64,000 nt of DNA from Casimicrobiaceae bacterium. GTDB lineage: Bacteria > Pseudomonadota > Gammaproteobacteria > Burkholderiales > Casimicrobiaceae. The notes beneath the pieces are model-generated. The model saw only the letters and a program-made list of their open reading frames with translations. It was not told the origin of the DNA and did no database searches. The stretch is from NCBI GenBank assembly GCA_026646885.1, contig JAPKHK010000010.1, positions 38,703-102,702 of the forward strand. The letters run 5' to 3'. The number at the start of each line of letters is the position of its first letter. The first letter of the stretch is position 1. The translations under genes were made by a program, and so were the position numbers. Shown in pieces: positions 63,810 to 64,000 of this stretch.

Positions 63810-64000
63810 TCACTTCTGAATCCGAATCTCGACCCGCCGATTCTTCTGCCGCCCGTCCGGATCATCGCTGCCGTCGGGTTTGGCATTCGGCGCCACGGGT
63901 TTGGTTTTGCCAAAGCCGCGCGCCGAGAGCTGGGCGGCGACGGCCCCTTTGGCCACCAGCCACTTCTTCACAGCGTCGGCGCGGCGCTCGGAGAGCTTTT
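63810..64000 (-). CDS. OmpA-like C-terminal peptidoglycan-binding domain (5' part outside window)
   Basis: The last 63 codons of a minus-strand gene read LSERRADAVKKWLVAKGAVA, then ARGFGKTKPVAPNAKPDGSD and end in NRRVEIRIQK. This is the OmpA/MotB C-terminal fold, with the conserved LSERRADAV helix and the NRRVEI strand that clamps the peptidoglycan stem peptide. The start lies beyond the window, so the N-terminal part (barrel, lipoprotein or other) is unknown. It converges on the prenyltransferase gene with a 19-base gap. Confidence 0.88.
   Translation of the reverse strand, partial: KLSERRADAVKKWLVAKGAVAAQLSARGFGKTKPVAPNAKPDGSDDPDGRQKNRRVEIRIQK

Overview
The window is GC-rich bacterial chromosome with dense coding on both strands. 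No rRNA or tRNA gene was recognised. The gene set suggests a Betaproteobacterium (Rhodocyclales/Nitrosomonadales/Burkholderiales type): secreted proteins with IPTL-CTERM-type tails, a MalT/BTAD-type regulator, an RND efflux pair, DUF748 and DUF3301 proteins, a zinc-uptake cluster and YrfG-like and YpfJ-like housekeeping genes. This placement is inference from gene content, not from a marker gene.

Layout. 0-2 kb: end of a TPR protein, then a ParD-like antitoxin/nucleotidyltransferase-toxin operon with a perfect palindromic operator. 2-18 kb: surface and secreted proteins (sialidase-like repeats, a seven-repeat propeller, beta-helix, Calx-beta/choice-of-anchor D) with IPTL-type tails. Among them lie a GmrSD-like type IV restriction enzyme, a PPOX protein, an alpha/beta hydrolase, an M14-type deacylase and a large STAND regulator. 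At 17.2-18.3 kb the 3' ends of two divergent genes are joined, which looks like a deletion scar. 18-31 kb: photolyase, two intact diguanylate cyclases (NIT-GGDEF and REC-GGDEF), an RND/MFP efflux operon ending in YhhN and DUF3301 genes, and a DUF4143 ATPase next to a 23-bp tandem repeat. 31-46.6 kb: lipid kinase, zinc metallopeptidase, a giant DUF748 protein, a 1.58-kilo-residue hybrid kinase with six PAS domains, and a VCBS/ASPIC protein coupled to a thioredoxin-fold (DUF255) protein. 46.6-50.3 kb: a metal (probably zinc) uptake cluster without an ATPase gene. 50.4-52.4 kb: HigBA-like and Phd/VapC-like modules around an IS3 remnant and an unusual short repeat array. 52.6-55.3 kb: a nucleotidyltransferase coupled to a TIGR04222-type membrane protein with a Gly/Cys tail, converging on a radical SAM/SPASM gene. 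55.7-64 kb: HAD phosphatase, acyl-CoA synthetase, a second copy of the repeat array, a beta-helix protein, a frameshifted GlsB/YeaQ gene, a hemolysin III protein, DUF937 and DUF2853 genes, a UbiA prenyltransferase and the end of an OmpA-like gene.

The best candidate for an undescribed system is 52.6-55.3 kb. A membrane protein ends in a Cys-Gly-Gly-Cys-Gly-Gly-Cys-Gly tail, and a SPASM radical SAM enzyme of the peptide-modifying kind is encoded tail-to-tail with it. Other items of interest are the paired short-repeat arrays at 51.5 and 58.2 kb, the deletion scar at 17.4 kb, the tandem repeat at 30.95 kb, and two IPTL-like tail variants in neighbouring genes.
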